A DNA stretch of 32,360 nt from the NCBI GenBank assembly GCA_009839635.1, contig VXPJ01000072.1, forward strand, positions 1-32,360. Direction: 5' to 3'. Both the position numbers and the translations under genes were made by a program. The stretch comes from Pseudomonadota bacterium. GTDB taxonomy: Bacteria; Pseudomonadota; Gammaproteobacteria; UBA4575. The stretch's first letter is position 1; each line of letters opens with the position of its first letter. This document shows, piece by piece, positions 10,360 to 19,535 of the stretch. The notes under the pieces are model-generated. The model was not told the DNA's origin, made no database searches, and saw only the letters and a list, made by a program, of their open reading frames with translations.

Positions 10360-11658
10360 CTACATGTTGTAGCCGGCTTCCTCGTGCTGCGTGATGTCTA
10401 GGCCTTCGGTTTCCTGCTGGTCATCCACACGCAGTCCAACGACTACCTTGATGATCTGCAGGATCACAAAGGTAGCGATGATGGTCCATACCAGCACGGC
10501 AAGAATACCCTGGGACTGGACCCACAACTGCTGACCCATGGTCACGCCTTCGGCCAGCCCGGCTCCACCGAATTGTTCAGCCACCAGGATGCCGCAGAGA
10601 AACGTGCCCAGTATCCCGCCGATTCCATGCACCGGGAACACATCCAGGGAGTCGTCAATCTGCAGGACCCGTTTGAGGTAGTTGGTTGCAGTAAAGCAGA
10701 CGAGACCAGCAACTGCACCAATGATAAGCGCCCCCAGCGGCCCGACAAAACCGGAGGCCGGCGTGATGCTGCCGAGACCGGCCACCATACCTGTTACGAT
10801 TCCAAGCACGCTGGGCTTGCCGTAGCGAACCCACTCCGCGAACATCCAGACCAGTGATGCCGTAGCAGCGCTGAGATGCGTGACCAGCATGGCCATTCCC
10901 GCATCCTGGTTGGCAGCAACTGCACTTCCAGCGTTGAAACCGAACCATCCTACCCAAAGCATCCCAGCCCCGGTCACGGACATCGTCAAGTTATGCGGCG
11001 GCATAGCCGTTCTCGGAAATCCCTTGCGCTTGCCGAGCACCATGGCAGCAACAATTGCACCCGTTCCTGCCGTCAAGTGAACGACCAGCCCGCCAGCAAA
11101 ATCCAGTATGCCTTTCTCACCGAGCCAGCCGCCTCCCCACACCCAGTGGCAAACCGGCAGATAGACTAGCAGCAGCCACAATGCCGTGAACCACAGCATG
11201 GCGGAAAACTTCATGCGCTCTGCAAAACCACCGACGACAAGCGCCGGGGTGATGATGGCAAAGGTCAACTGGAACATAACGAACACGGTTTCCGGGATCG
11301 TGCCGCTCATCGAGTCCCGGGTAACCTCGGACAAAAATGCGTTGGACAGTCCCCCCAGCCAGTTGTTCATGCCGCCGCCGTCACTGAACGCCAGGCTGTA
11401 CCCGAACACCAGCCACAAAAGGGAGACCAGGCAGGTAATCGTAAAGCATTGCATCAGCACCGACAGCACATTCTTGCTACGCACCAGACCTGCATAAAAC
11501 AGCGACAATCCGGGAATGGTCATAAACAGTACCAGTGCAGTGGAAGTCAGTATCCAGGCCGTATCCCCGGTATCCAGGGCAGATTCAGCCAGCACGACAG
11601 ACGGCAGCGCACAGGCGAAAATGGCAAAAAGGCATAGGCTCTTATGTAGTGTTCTCAT
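10360..11658 (-). CDS. amtB: ammonium transporter
   Basis: 432 aa; signal-peptide-like N-terminus; GDTAWILTSTALVLFMTIPGLSLFYAGLVRSKNVLS, DFAGGLVVHLTAGTGAIVAA, DSLDVFPVHGIGGILGT; adjacent to a PII gene. Confidence 0.97.
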   Translation of the reverse strand: MRTLHKSLCLFAIFACALPSVVLAESALDTGDTAWILTSTALVLFMTIPGLSLFYAGLVRSKNVLSVLMQCFTITCLVSLLWLVFGYSLAFSDGGGMNNWLGGLSNAFLSEVTRDSMSGTIPETVFVMFQLTFAIITPALVVGGFAERMKFSAMLWFTALWLLLVYLPVCHWVWGGGWLGEKGILDFAGGLVVHLTAGTGAIVAAMVLGKRKGFPRTAMPPHNLTMSVTGAGMLWVGWFGFNAGSAVAANQDAGMAMLVTHLSAATASLVWMFAEWVRYGKPSVLGIVTGMVAGLGSITPASGFVGPLGALIIGAVAGLVCFTATNYLKRVLQIDDSLDVFPVHGIGGILGTFLCGILVAEQFGGAGLAEGVTMGQQLWVQSQGILAVLVWTIIATFVILQIIKVVVGLRVDDQQETEGLDITQHEEAGYNM

Positions 11659-11676
11659 TGGTTGTCCCCGTAGCTC

Positions 11677-12027
<351 letters not shown>

Positions 12028-12199
12028 TCACATATGTGACTTCTGCAATACACGTATAAATCGTTGCGGCATTCGGTGTGTGGCTGAACCGGCGGGCGTT
12101 TTTGACCACCGGAAATTATAGGCAGATTATACACGGGCACACCGCGTGCTTTGCCGGCATGGCATGAATTTGTCATTGCAGGCCGTGCATCCGTCCCGT

Positions 12200-13225
12200 C
12201 TAGGCCGCCTGGCTCTCCGCAGCATCCGTGTACTTTCCAAGGGCCGCTGAGCCGTTGCAGCGGGCGCGCCAGAGCAAAGCCTGCTGGGCCTTTTCCACGT
12301 TGGCGCTGTCGCCGTTCCAAACTTGCATCGCCGTCTGCTGCAAGGCACGCCCGTAGGAAAACGTCAGTGCCCAGGGCTTGGTGCGTTCCGACAGATTTAT
12401 GGCATTGAGATGCTGGCTTGCTTCCTGGTCGGTTTGTCCGCCTGACAGAAAAGCGATACCGGGCACCGCCGCAGGCACCGTGTTCTGCAGGCAGCGCACC
12501 GTCTGCTCTGCAACGGTTTTCACATCTGCACGGGCACTGTTCGAGGCACCCGAAATCACCATGCTGGGCTTGAGCACTATCCCTTCCAGCGCAACTCCCT
12601 GGTTTTTGAGCTGGTAGAAGACGACCCGCTGGGTGAGTTCCGTCACTTCATAGCAGCGTTCGATGGAATGGTCCCCATCCATGAGCACCTCCGGCTCCAC
12701 GATGGGAACGAGCCCTGCCTCCTGGCTGATGCACGCATAGCGGGCCAAGGCATGGGCGTTCGCCTCGACGCAGGCCCAGCTGGGCATCCCTTCTCCGATG
12801 GTGATGACTGCGCGCCATTTGGAAAATCGTGCACCCAGTTTGTAATACTCGGCACAGCGCTCGCGCAGCCCGTCCAGCCCATGAGTCACCAACTCGTTCT
12901 CGCACCCCGCCAGGGGTTTTGCGCCTGCATCCACCTTGATCCCCGGGATAATGCCCTTGTCCGACAGATGTTCCGCAAACGGTGTCCCCGCCAGGGTATT
13001 TTGTCGGATGGTCTCGTCAAACAGAATCGCGCCACTGACGTAGTCGGACAGCCCGGGTGCAGTGACCAGCATGTCCCGATAGGCCTGGCGCATGGGTTCG
13101 GTGGTGGGGATGCCAAGTTTCTCGAAGCGCTTGTTGCAGGTTGGATGGCTTTCATCCATGGCGAGAATCCCTCGCCCTGGCGCCACCATGGCATGTGCGA
13201 TCTTGTTCAGTTCCTCAATATTCAT
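12200..13225 (-). CDS. fba: class I fructose-bisphosphate aldolase
   Basis: 341 aa; APGRGILAMDESHPTCNKRF, GARFSKWRAVI, EPEVLMDGDHSIERC, GIVLKPSMVI (Schiff-base Lys region), PGIAFLSGGQTDQEAS. Confidence 0.96.
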   Translation of the reverse strand: MNIEELNKIAHAMVAPGRGILAMDESHPTCNKRFEKLGIPTTEPMRQAYRDMLVTAPGLSDYVSGAILFDETIRQNTLAGTPFAEHLSDKGIIPGIKVDAGAKPLAGCENELVTHGLDGLRERCAEYYKLGARFSKWRAVITIGEGMPSWACVEANAHALARYACISQEAGLVPIVEPEVLMDGDHSIERCYEVTELTQRVVFYQLKNQGVALEGIVLKPSMVISGASNSARADVKTVAEQTVRCLQNTVPAAVPGIAFLSGGQTDQEASQHLNAINLSERTKPWALTFSYGRALQQTAMQVWNGDSANVEKAQQALLWRARCNGSAALGKYTDAAESQAA

Positions 13226-13297
13226 ACGGTTTCTCCTAATACGCGTAACAGGTTTTGCAACCGGCAGGCAGCTTTACATGCCCTCCAACACCCACAC

Positions 13298-14776
13298 TCA
13301 TTCCGGTTCTATCAAATGCCCGACACGAACGATTTTCAGTGCATTCGTACCCCCGTCTACCCCGATCAAATCGCCTTTGGTAATGATGACCAAGTCATTT
13401 TCTTGTACAACGCCACAGCGAAGCAGGACGTCGATTGCATTTTTGTTGACCTCCGCATGCGAGCGGCTGAGGATTTCCATGGGGGCCGGATAGACCCCTT
13501 TGTACAGGGTCACCCTGCGCAGGGTTTTCTCATGCTGTGTCAACGCATAGATGGGAATTTCCGAGCTGATTCGAGACATCCACAGGGCCGTGGAGCCCGA
13601 CTCCGTCAATGCGGCAATCGCCGCGACATTCAGATAGTTTGCGGTGTACATCGTCGCCATGGCGATAGCCTCGTCAACCCTTTCGAATCTCGAATACATG
13701 CGATGATCCGATCCCGTATTCAAGATCCGCCGTTCCGAGGCCAGGCAGGTACGGTGCATGGCCTTGACGGACTGAACCGGATATTCCCCCACTGCGGTTT
13801 CGCCTGAAAGCATCACCGCATCGGTTCCATCCAGCACGGCATTGGCCACATCCGATACTTCCGCACGGGTCGGGATCGGGCTGTAGGTCATGGACTCCAT
13901 CATTTGCGTTGCAGTGATCGCGATACGGTTCTTTTCATGAGCCCGGTCAATCAGCAACTTCTGCACACCCGGCACTTCCGCATCACCGATTTCAACGCCG
14001 AGGTCCCCGCGGCCAATCATGATCGCGTCGCACTCGTCGAGGATTTCATCGATCGCATCCAGGGCTTCCGTGCGCTCGATCTTTGCAATGATCCCCCCGC
14101 AGCCCCCGGCTTCAACGAACAACTTCCTGGCCTGCCTGACATCCTCGGCCGAGCGGGGAAACGAAACGGCCAGGTAGTCGATGTCCAGCTTCACGGCATC
14201 GCGAATGTCTTGGCGGTCTTTGTCTGTCAGTGTCGCAACAGCCAGCCCCCCTCCCTGGCGGTTGATTCCCTTGCTGCTGAGGAGTTCTCCCCCCGTGACG
14301 ACTTCGTTATGGATCTTGCCCTCGGCAACCTCGGTGACCCTCAGTACGATCCGTCCGTCATCAATCAACAGGTGGTCGCCTGCGATCAGATCCTTCGCAA
14401 GCCCCCTGTACGTGGTTCCAACGGCCGTTTCATCCCCCTGGTCGAGCGGCAGGTTCGTATCAATACAGAATGCCGTGCCGGCATCTAGGTGAACCCGCTT
14501 GTCCCTGAAAGCCCCGATCCTGATCTTTGCACCCTGCAGATCTCCGAGCACGCCCACCTCATGGTGTTTTTCCTTGCTCAGCCTGCGCAAGGTTTCAATG
14601 CGCCATGCATTTTCCTCGTAGGTGCTGTGTGAAAAGTTAAGACGCACGAGATCGATGCCGACATCGATCAGGCCGGCCATGATCTGCTCGCTGTCGGTGG
14701 CAGGCCCTAGGGTTGCAATGATTTTGGTATGCCGGAAAATCGTTTTCCTGTCGCGGGCTTCCGTATTCGACTCCAT
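13298..14776 (-). CDS. pyk: pyruvate kinase
   Basis: TKIIATLGPATDSEQIMAGLIDVGIDLVRLNFSHS, MIGRGDLGVEIGDAEVPGVQK, AITATQMMESMTYSPIPTRAEVSDVANAVLDGTDAVMLSGETAVGEYP. A GTG start at 14806 is an alternative. Confidence 0.96.
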   Translation of the reverse strand: MESNTEARDRKTIFRHTKIIATLGPATDSEQIMAGLIDVGIDLVRLNFSHSTYEENAWRIETLRRLSKEKHHEVGVLGDLQGAKIRIGAFRDKRVHLDAGTAFCIDTNLPLDQGDETAVGTTYRGLAKDLIAGDHLLIDDGRIVLRVTEVAEGKIHNEVVTGGELLSSKGINRQGGGLAVATLTDKDRQDIRDAVKLDIDYLAVSFPRSAEDVRQARKLFVEAGGCGGIIAKIERTEALDAIDEILDECDAIMIGRGDLGVEIGDAEVPGVQKLLIDRAHEKNRIAITATQMMESMTYSPIPTRAEVSDVANAVLDGTDAVMLSGETAVGEYPVQSVKAMHRTCLASERRILNTGSDHRMYSRFERVDEAIAMATMYTANYLNVAAIAALTESGSTALWMSRISSEIPIYALTQHEKTLRRVTLYKGVYPAPMEILSRSHAEVNKNAIDVLLRCGVVQENDLVIITKGDLIGVDGGTNALKIVRVGHLIEPE

Positions 14777-14863
14777 GTCAGTTCCCGGCACCGCGTAGCG
14801 CCGCACAGGGCAGTGCGAATGAATCGTTCCAGTCGATGAGTATGCTGCGGGTAATTCTACGCA

Positions 14864-16036
14864 CTAGCGATTTGCTCTTTGCTCCAAAATGCCAACGGCG
14901 GGCAGGACTTTCCCTTCCAGATATTCAAGAAACGCGCCGCCTCCGGTGGAGATGTACGAAATACGGTCTCCCAGATCAAACAACTCGATTGCAGCCAGCG
15001 TATCACCGCCTCCGGCGATCGAGAACGCCTGGCTCTCGGCAACGGCCTTGGCCATGATCTCCGTACCCTTTGAAAAGGCTTCAAGCTCAAACACTCCCAC
15101 CGGGCCATTCCATATAATTGTACCCGCATTGGACAGGCAGGATGCCAGTCTTTTCAACGAGTCGGGACCAAAGTCCAGGATCATGTCATCCGGACCAACC
15201 GCATCCACCGGCTTCGTGGTGGCCGTGGCAGCTTCGGAAACCTCGGTGGCACAAACAACGTCCACCGGCAGCGGAATCTCCTTCTTCCGGCGAACGCCTT
15301 CCTCAAGCAGATCCCTGGCGATGCCCAGCTGGTCTTTCTCGTACAGGGAATTGCCGACCGGCTTGCCCGCCGCCGCCAGAAAAGTGTTGGCGATGCCCCC
15401 GCCCACAATCAGCTGATCCACCTTGCTCAGCAGCGATTTCAGAATTTTCAGTTTCGTTGAAACTTTCGAGCCTCCCACAATTCCGACCAGTGGCCTGTCC
15501 GGCATGGCCAGGGACTTGTCGAGCGCATGCAGCTCCTTCTCCAGCAACGGACCCGCGCATGCGACAGGAGCGTACTTGGCCACACCGTGGGTCGAAGCCT
15601 GTGCACGGTGGGCGGTTCCGAACGCATCCATCACGTAGACATCGCACAGGCCCGCAATCTTTCGTGCAAGCCGTTCATCATTGCCAAGCTCGCCGACCTG
15701 GAACCGCACGTTTTCACACAGGGTGAGTTGGCCTGCCTCGGCATCGATGCCCTCCAGCCAGTTTTTCTCAAAATGCACCTCAAAGCCGCACTGGTCCTCA
15801 AGATATTCTGCAACCGGCAAAAGGGAGAACTCCTCGTCCCAGCGTCCTTCATCAGGACGCCCCCTGTGGGAAAGCAGTATGACGCTGGCACCCTGCTCCA
15901 TGGCCAGACGAATCGTCGGCAGGGCGGCCTCGATGCGCTTGGCACTGGCCACCCGCCCGTTTTTCACGGGCACATTCAGGTCCTCGCGGATCAGCACACG
16001 GCGACCCGCGAGATCGAGGTCCGTCATGCTTAACAC
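14864..16036 (-). CDS. pgk: phosphoglycerate kinase
   Basis: 390 aa; [76 protein letters not shown]. Confidence 0.97.
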   Translation of the reverse strand: MLSMTDLDLAGRRVLIREDLNVPVKNGRVASAKRIEAALPTIRLAMEQGASVILLSHRGRPDEGRWDEEFSLLPVAEYLEDQCGFEVHFEKNWLEGIDAEAGQLTLCENVRFQVGELGNDERLARKIAGLCDVYVMDAFGTAHRAQASTHGVAKYAPVACAGPLLEKELHALDKSLAMPDRPLVGIVGGSKVSTKLKILKSLLSKVDQLIVGGGIANTFLAAAGKPVGNSLYEKDQLGIARDLLEEGVRRKKEIPLPVDVVCATEVSEAATATTKPVDAVGPDDMILDFGPDSLKRLASCLSNAGTIIWNGPVGVFELEAFSKGTEIMAKAVAESQAFSIAGGGDTLAAIELFDLGDRISYISTGGGAFLEYLEGKVLPAVGILEQRANR

Positions 16037-16093
16037 TGACCGGGTCCGGGGATCAAGCTGTGTGTTGTCGAGTTGCGGGAACCGGGCAATGTG

Positions 16094-17098
16094 TCACTTG
16101 GCATTCATCAGTGCAAGGGTCGTATCCAGCATGCGGTTGGAAAATCCCCACTCGTTGTCATACCAGGAACAGACCTTCACATTGCGCCCGCCCATCACCT
16201 TGGTCAGGGAGGCATCGAAGTTGGAGGAGTGGGAGTCATGGTTGAAGTCCACCGACACCAGGGGTGCGTCCACATACTCCAGCACCTGTCCGTCTGCCGC
16301 TTCGCGCATGACGGAATTGACTTCGTCAACGCTGGTGTCACGGGCCGCCAGAAACGTCAGGTCCACCAGTGAAACATTGATGGTCGGAACGCGGATCGCG
16401 AAGCCGTCAAGCTTGCCGTTCAGCTCGGGCAACACCAGGCCCACCGCGGAAGCCGCCCCGGTCTGGGTCGGGATCATGGACATGGTGGCCGAACGTGCAC
16501 GGCGCAAATCGGTATGGTAGAGATCCGTCAGCACCTGATCATTGGTGTAGGCATGCACGGTGGTCATCACGCCGTTTTCGAGGCCGATTTTCTCATGCAG
16601 CGGCTTCACCATCGGTGCCAGGCAGTTGGTGGTGCATGAGGCGTTGGAAATCACCGTGTGCTCGGCGCTCAGGATGTCGTGATTGACGCCGTATACAACC
16701 GTGGCATCCACATCCTTGCCGCCCGGTGCAGAAATGATGACCTTTTTGGCGCCGGCCTTGAGGTGCGCCGAGGCCTTCTCCTTGCTGGCAAAAAAGCCCG
16801 TGCTCTCGTGTACGACATCGATGTTCAACTCGCCCCAGGGGAGTTGGCCCGGGTCCCGTTCGGCATACACACGGATACGGTCTCCATTGATGACCATGTA
16901 TTCACCATCGACCTCGACCGTGCCGTTAAACCTGCCATGCGCGGTGTCAAAGCGGGTCAGGTGTGCATTGGTATTCGCATCACCCAGGTCGTTGATTGCA
17001 ACCACCTCGATTTCCGTGTTGCGGCCCGACTCGTACAGTGCCCGCAGGATATTCCTGCCAATCCGCCCGTAGCCATTAATTGCAAGTCTTATAGTCAT
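16094..17098 (-). CDS. gap: type I glyceraldehyde-3-phosphate dehydrogenase
   Basis: [23 protein letters not shown] (ATG at 17098, GGAG upstream); [17 protein letters not shown] catalytic Cys; [12 protein letters not shown]. Confidence 0.96.
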   Translation of the reverse strand: MTIRLAINGYGRIGRNILRALYESGRNTEIEVVAINDLGDANTNAHLTRFDTAHGRFNGTVEVDGEYMVINGDRIRVYAERDPGQLPWGELNIDVVHESTGFFASKEKASAHLKAGAKKVIISAPGGKDVDATVVYGVNHDILSAEHTVISNASCTTNCLAPMVKPLHEKIGLENGVMTTVHAYTNDQVLTDLYHTDLRRARSATMSMIPTQTGAASAVGLVLPELNGKLDGFAIRVPTINVSLVDLTFLAARDTSVDEVNSVMREAADGQVLEYVDAPLVSVDFNHDSHSSNFDASLTKVMGGRNVKVCSWYDNEWGFSNRMLDTTLALMNAK

Positions 17099-17132
17099 CA
17101 CTTTCTCCGTACTTATCTCGAAAACAAAGCAT

Positions 17133-19133
17133 CTATCTGTCAAGCATCGCTGCCGCGTGCTCGACGATACGATCGCTGGTGAAGCCAAAATGCTGCATGA
17201 CGGCTTGGCCGGGTGCAGATGCCCCGAAGGTGGAAATTCCGATGGCATCTCCCTCAAGGCCCACATATTTCAGCCAGTAGTCCGGCACGCCCGCCTCGAC
17301 GGCCAAGCGGGTCCGAACGGCAGCGGGCAACACGGATTGCCTGTAGGCCTCGTCCTGGGCATCAAATACATCCGTACTCGGCATGGAAACCAGACGCACC
17401 TGCCTGCCCTGAGCGCTTAGTGTTTCTGCGGCCTGCAGCGCGATTCCAAGCTCGGACCCGGTCGCAATCAGTATGATCTCCGGGACTGCGTCGCAGTCGA
17501 ACAGCACGTAGCCGCCCCGGGCAATGCAGGCGACCTGTTCCGGGCTTCGCTGTATGAAGGGCAGGTTTTGGCGTGAAAAAACCAGGCTGGTGGGCCCGCT
17601 GTCGCGTTCAATGGCATATTTCCATGCAACCGCGGTCTCGACCGTATCCGCGGTCCGCCATACCGACATGTTCGGAATATACCGAAGCGTTGCAAGCTGT
17701 TCGACGGCCTGGTGCGTCGGACCGTCTTCCCCGAGTCCGATGGAATCGTGGGTGTATACGAATATGTTTCTCTGCCCCATCAGGGCCGCCATGCGCAAGG
17801 CATTGCGTGCATACTCCGAAAATACAAGAAAGGTGGCGCTGTAGGGAATGAACCCGCCATGCAGGGCAACCCCGGTGTTGATCGCCGACATGCCAAACTC
17901 CCGCACGCCGTAATAGATGTAGTTTCCCGGTGCATGCGCTGCGCTCACGGCCACCGAGCCGGACCACCAGGTATTGTTGGAGCCGGTCAGGTCCGCCGAG
18001 CCGCCGATGATCTCGGGGAGCAGGCTCGCGTAGCCTTCCAGCGCGAGTTCCGAGGCCTTGCGGGTGGCCACCGTCTTTCCTTCAGCGACCGCCTTTTGGA
18101 CCACCTTTTCCGATTCCGAATCCCAGTCTGTCGGCAAGGTTCCCTGCATTCTTCTTGAGAATTGGGCTGCAAGCTGCGGGTGCTGCTGCTGGTACTGTTC
18201 AAATTTTTCTTCCCACAGGGACTGCCTTGCCCTGCCTTTTTCTTTCGCATCCCACTGTCCGTACACGGACTCGGGGATATGGAAGGGCGGGTGCGCCCAG
18301 CCGATGCGGGTGCGCGCCTGCTCGATCTCCTGTTCACCCAGCGGAGCGCCGTGGGTGGCTGCCGTACCCTGCTTGTTGGGTGCCCCCCAGCCGATCACCG
18401 TCTTGCAGCAGATCAGGGTGGGACGGGTCAGCGCATCCCTCGCATTCTCGATGGCGTTTGTGATTTGGGCACTGTCGTGACCATCGACGTCTGCAATGAC
18501 ATGCCACCCGTAGGACTGGAACCGCTTCGGAGTGTCGTCGGTGAACCAGCCCGCGACCTCGCCGTCAATGGAAATCCCGTTGTCATCGTAAAACACGATC
18601 AGCTTGCCCAGCCCAAGCGTGCCTGCAAGCGAGCACGCTTCATGTGAGATTCCCTCCATCAGACAGCCATCGCCTGCGAATACGTAGGTGTAGTGGTCCA
18701 CGATGTCCAGGTCGCCCCGGTTGAAGCTCGCGGCCAGAACCTTTTCCGCCAGCGCCATGCCGACCGCATTCGCCAGGCCCTGTCCAAGCGGGCCGGTGGT
18801 GGTTTCCACACCCGGGGTATCGCCGTACTCCGGGTGGCCCGGAGTCCTTGAGTGCAATTGCCGGAAGTTCCTGATTTCCTCCATGGAAACGTCATAGCCG
18901 GTCAGATGCAGCACGGAGTACAACAGCATGGAGCCGTGTCCGTTGGACAAGACGAAGCGGTCGCGGTCCGGCCAGCAGGGATCGTTGGGGTTGTGCTTCA
19001 GGAAATCGTTCCAGAGCACTTCCGCAATATCCGCCATGCCCATCGGCATGCCGGGATGACCGGAATTGGCACACTGAACCGCATCCATGCTCAACGCACG
19101 GATAGCATTCGCTAGCTCCTGACGATTTTCCAT
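17133..19133 (-). CDS. tkt: transketolase
   Basis: [79 protein letters not shown] (TPP motif); [15 protein letters not shown]. Confidence 0.97.
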   Translation of the reverse strand: MENRQELANAIRALSMDAVQCANSGHPGMPMGMADIAEVLWNDFLKHNPNDPCWPDRDRFVLSNGHGSMLLYSVLHLTGYDVSMEEIRNFRQLHSRTPGHPEYGDTPGVETTTGPLGQGLANAVGMALAEKVLAASFNRGDLDIVDHYTYVFAGDGCLMEGISHEACSLAGTLGLGKLIVFYDDNGISIDGEVAGWFTDDTPKRFQSYGWHVIADVDGHDSAQITNAIENARDALTRPTLICCKTVIGWGAPNKQGTAATHGAPLGEQEIEQARTRIGWAHPPFHIPESVYGQWDAKEKGRARQSLWEEKFEQYQQQHPQLAAQFSRRMQGTLPTDWDSESEKVVQKAVAEGKTVATRKASELALEGYASLLPEIIGGSADLTGSNNTWWSGSVAVSAAHAPGNYIYYGVREFGMSAINTGVALHGGFIPYSATFLVFSEYARNALRMAALMGQRNIFVYTHDSIGLGEDGPTHQAVEQLATLRYIPNMSVWRTADTVETAVAWKYAIERDSGPTSLVFSRQNLPFIQRSPEQVACIARGGYVLFDCDAVPEIILIATGSELGIALQAAETLSAQGRQVRLVSMPSTDVFDAQDEAYRQSVLPAAVRTRLAVEAGVPDYWLKYVGLEGDAIGISTFGASAPGQAVMQHFGFTSDRIVEHAAAMLDR

Positions 19134-19409
19134 TCTAGAAGGTTCTTGCCTGCTTGTATGGCTAGGCATCCATCAAAACCGTTGTTCCTGTCGAAAACGC
19201 AACAAGCAGAAAAATCCGGCTTGCTGCAGGCCCCTGCATTCCCATTTCCGGGGGCGCTATTGTGGAATACTTGCCTAGGCAGGGCAACTGCCCCAATGGG
19301 ATGAAAAGCCAGTGCCCCGTCTCTTCTGTTCAGCGCCAACACAGATATTTCTTCAGCAAATCACAGGTCGGGGCTGCACAGGCGATCATTCTGATAATCC
19401 CGAAACTAC

Positions 19410-19418
19410 TGCTATAAT
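19410..19418 (+). promoter_or_regulatory. Putative extended -10 promoter (TGCTATAAT) for the GPP34-P450 gene
   Basis: Consensus TATAAT at 19413-19418 preceded by TGn; only a weak -35 upstream; about 117 nt from the -10 to the ATG at 19536. Confidence 0.5.
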
Positions 19419-19535
19419 TAGCGGGTTGTTGTTGCTAACAGTCTTCAAGAATAGTGAAATTTTCCTGAACTGTTGCAAAGCGGGAATTATCCGGGCTTTT
19501 GCGCAGGCTACAGGCGGTGCAGGGAAGAAAGAACA

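Noticed and set aside
12668-13807. 379-aa + strand ORF spanning fba and pyk in antisense
   Set aside because: Crosses two real genes and their intergenic gap with no protein-like motifs.
17099-17266. N-terminal extension of gap into tkt
   Set aside because: The true start [16 protein letters not shown] with GGAG SD is at 17098; the extension overlaps the tkt 3' end out of frame.
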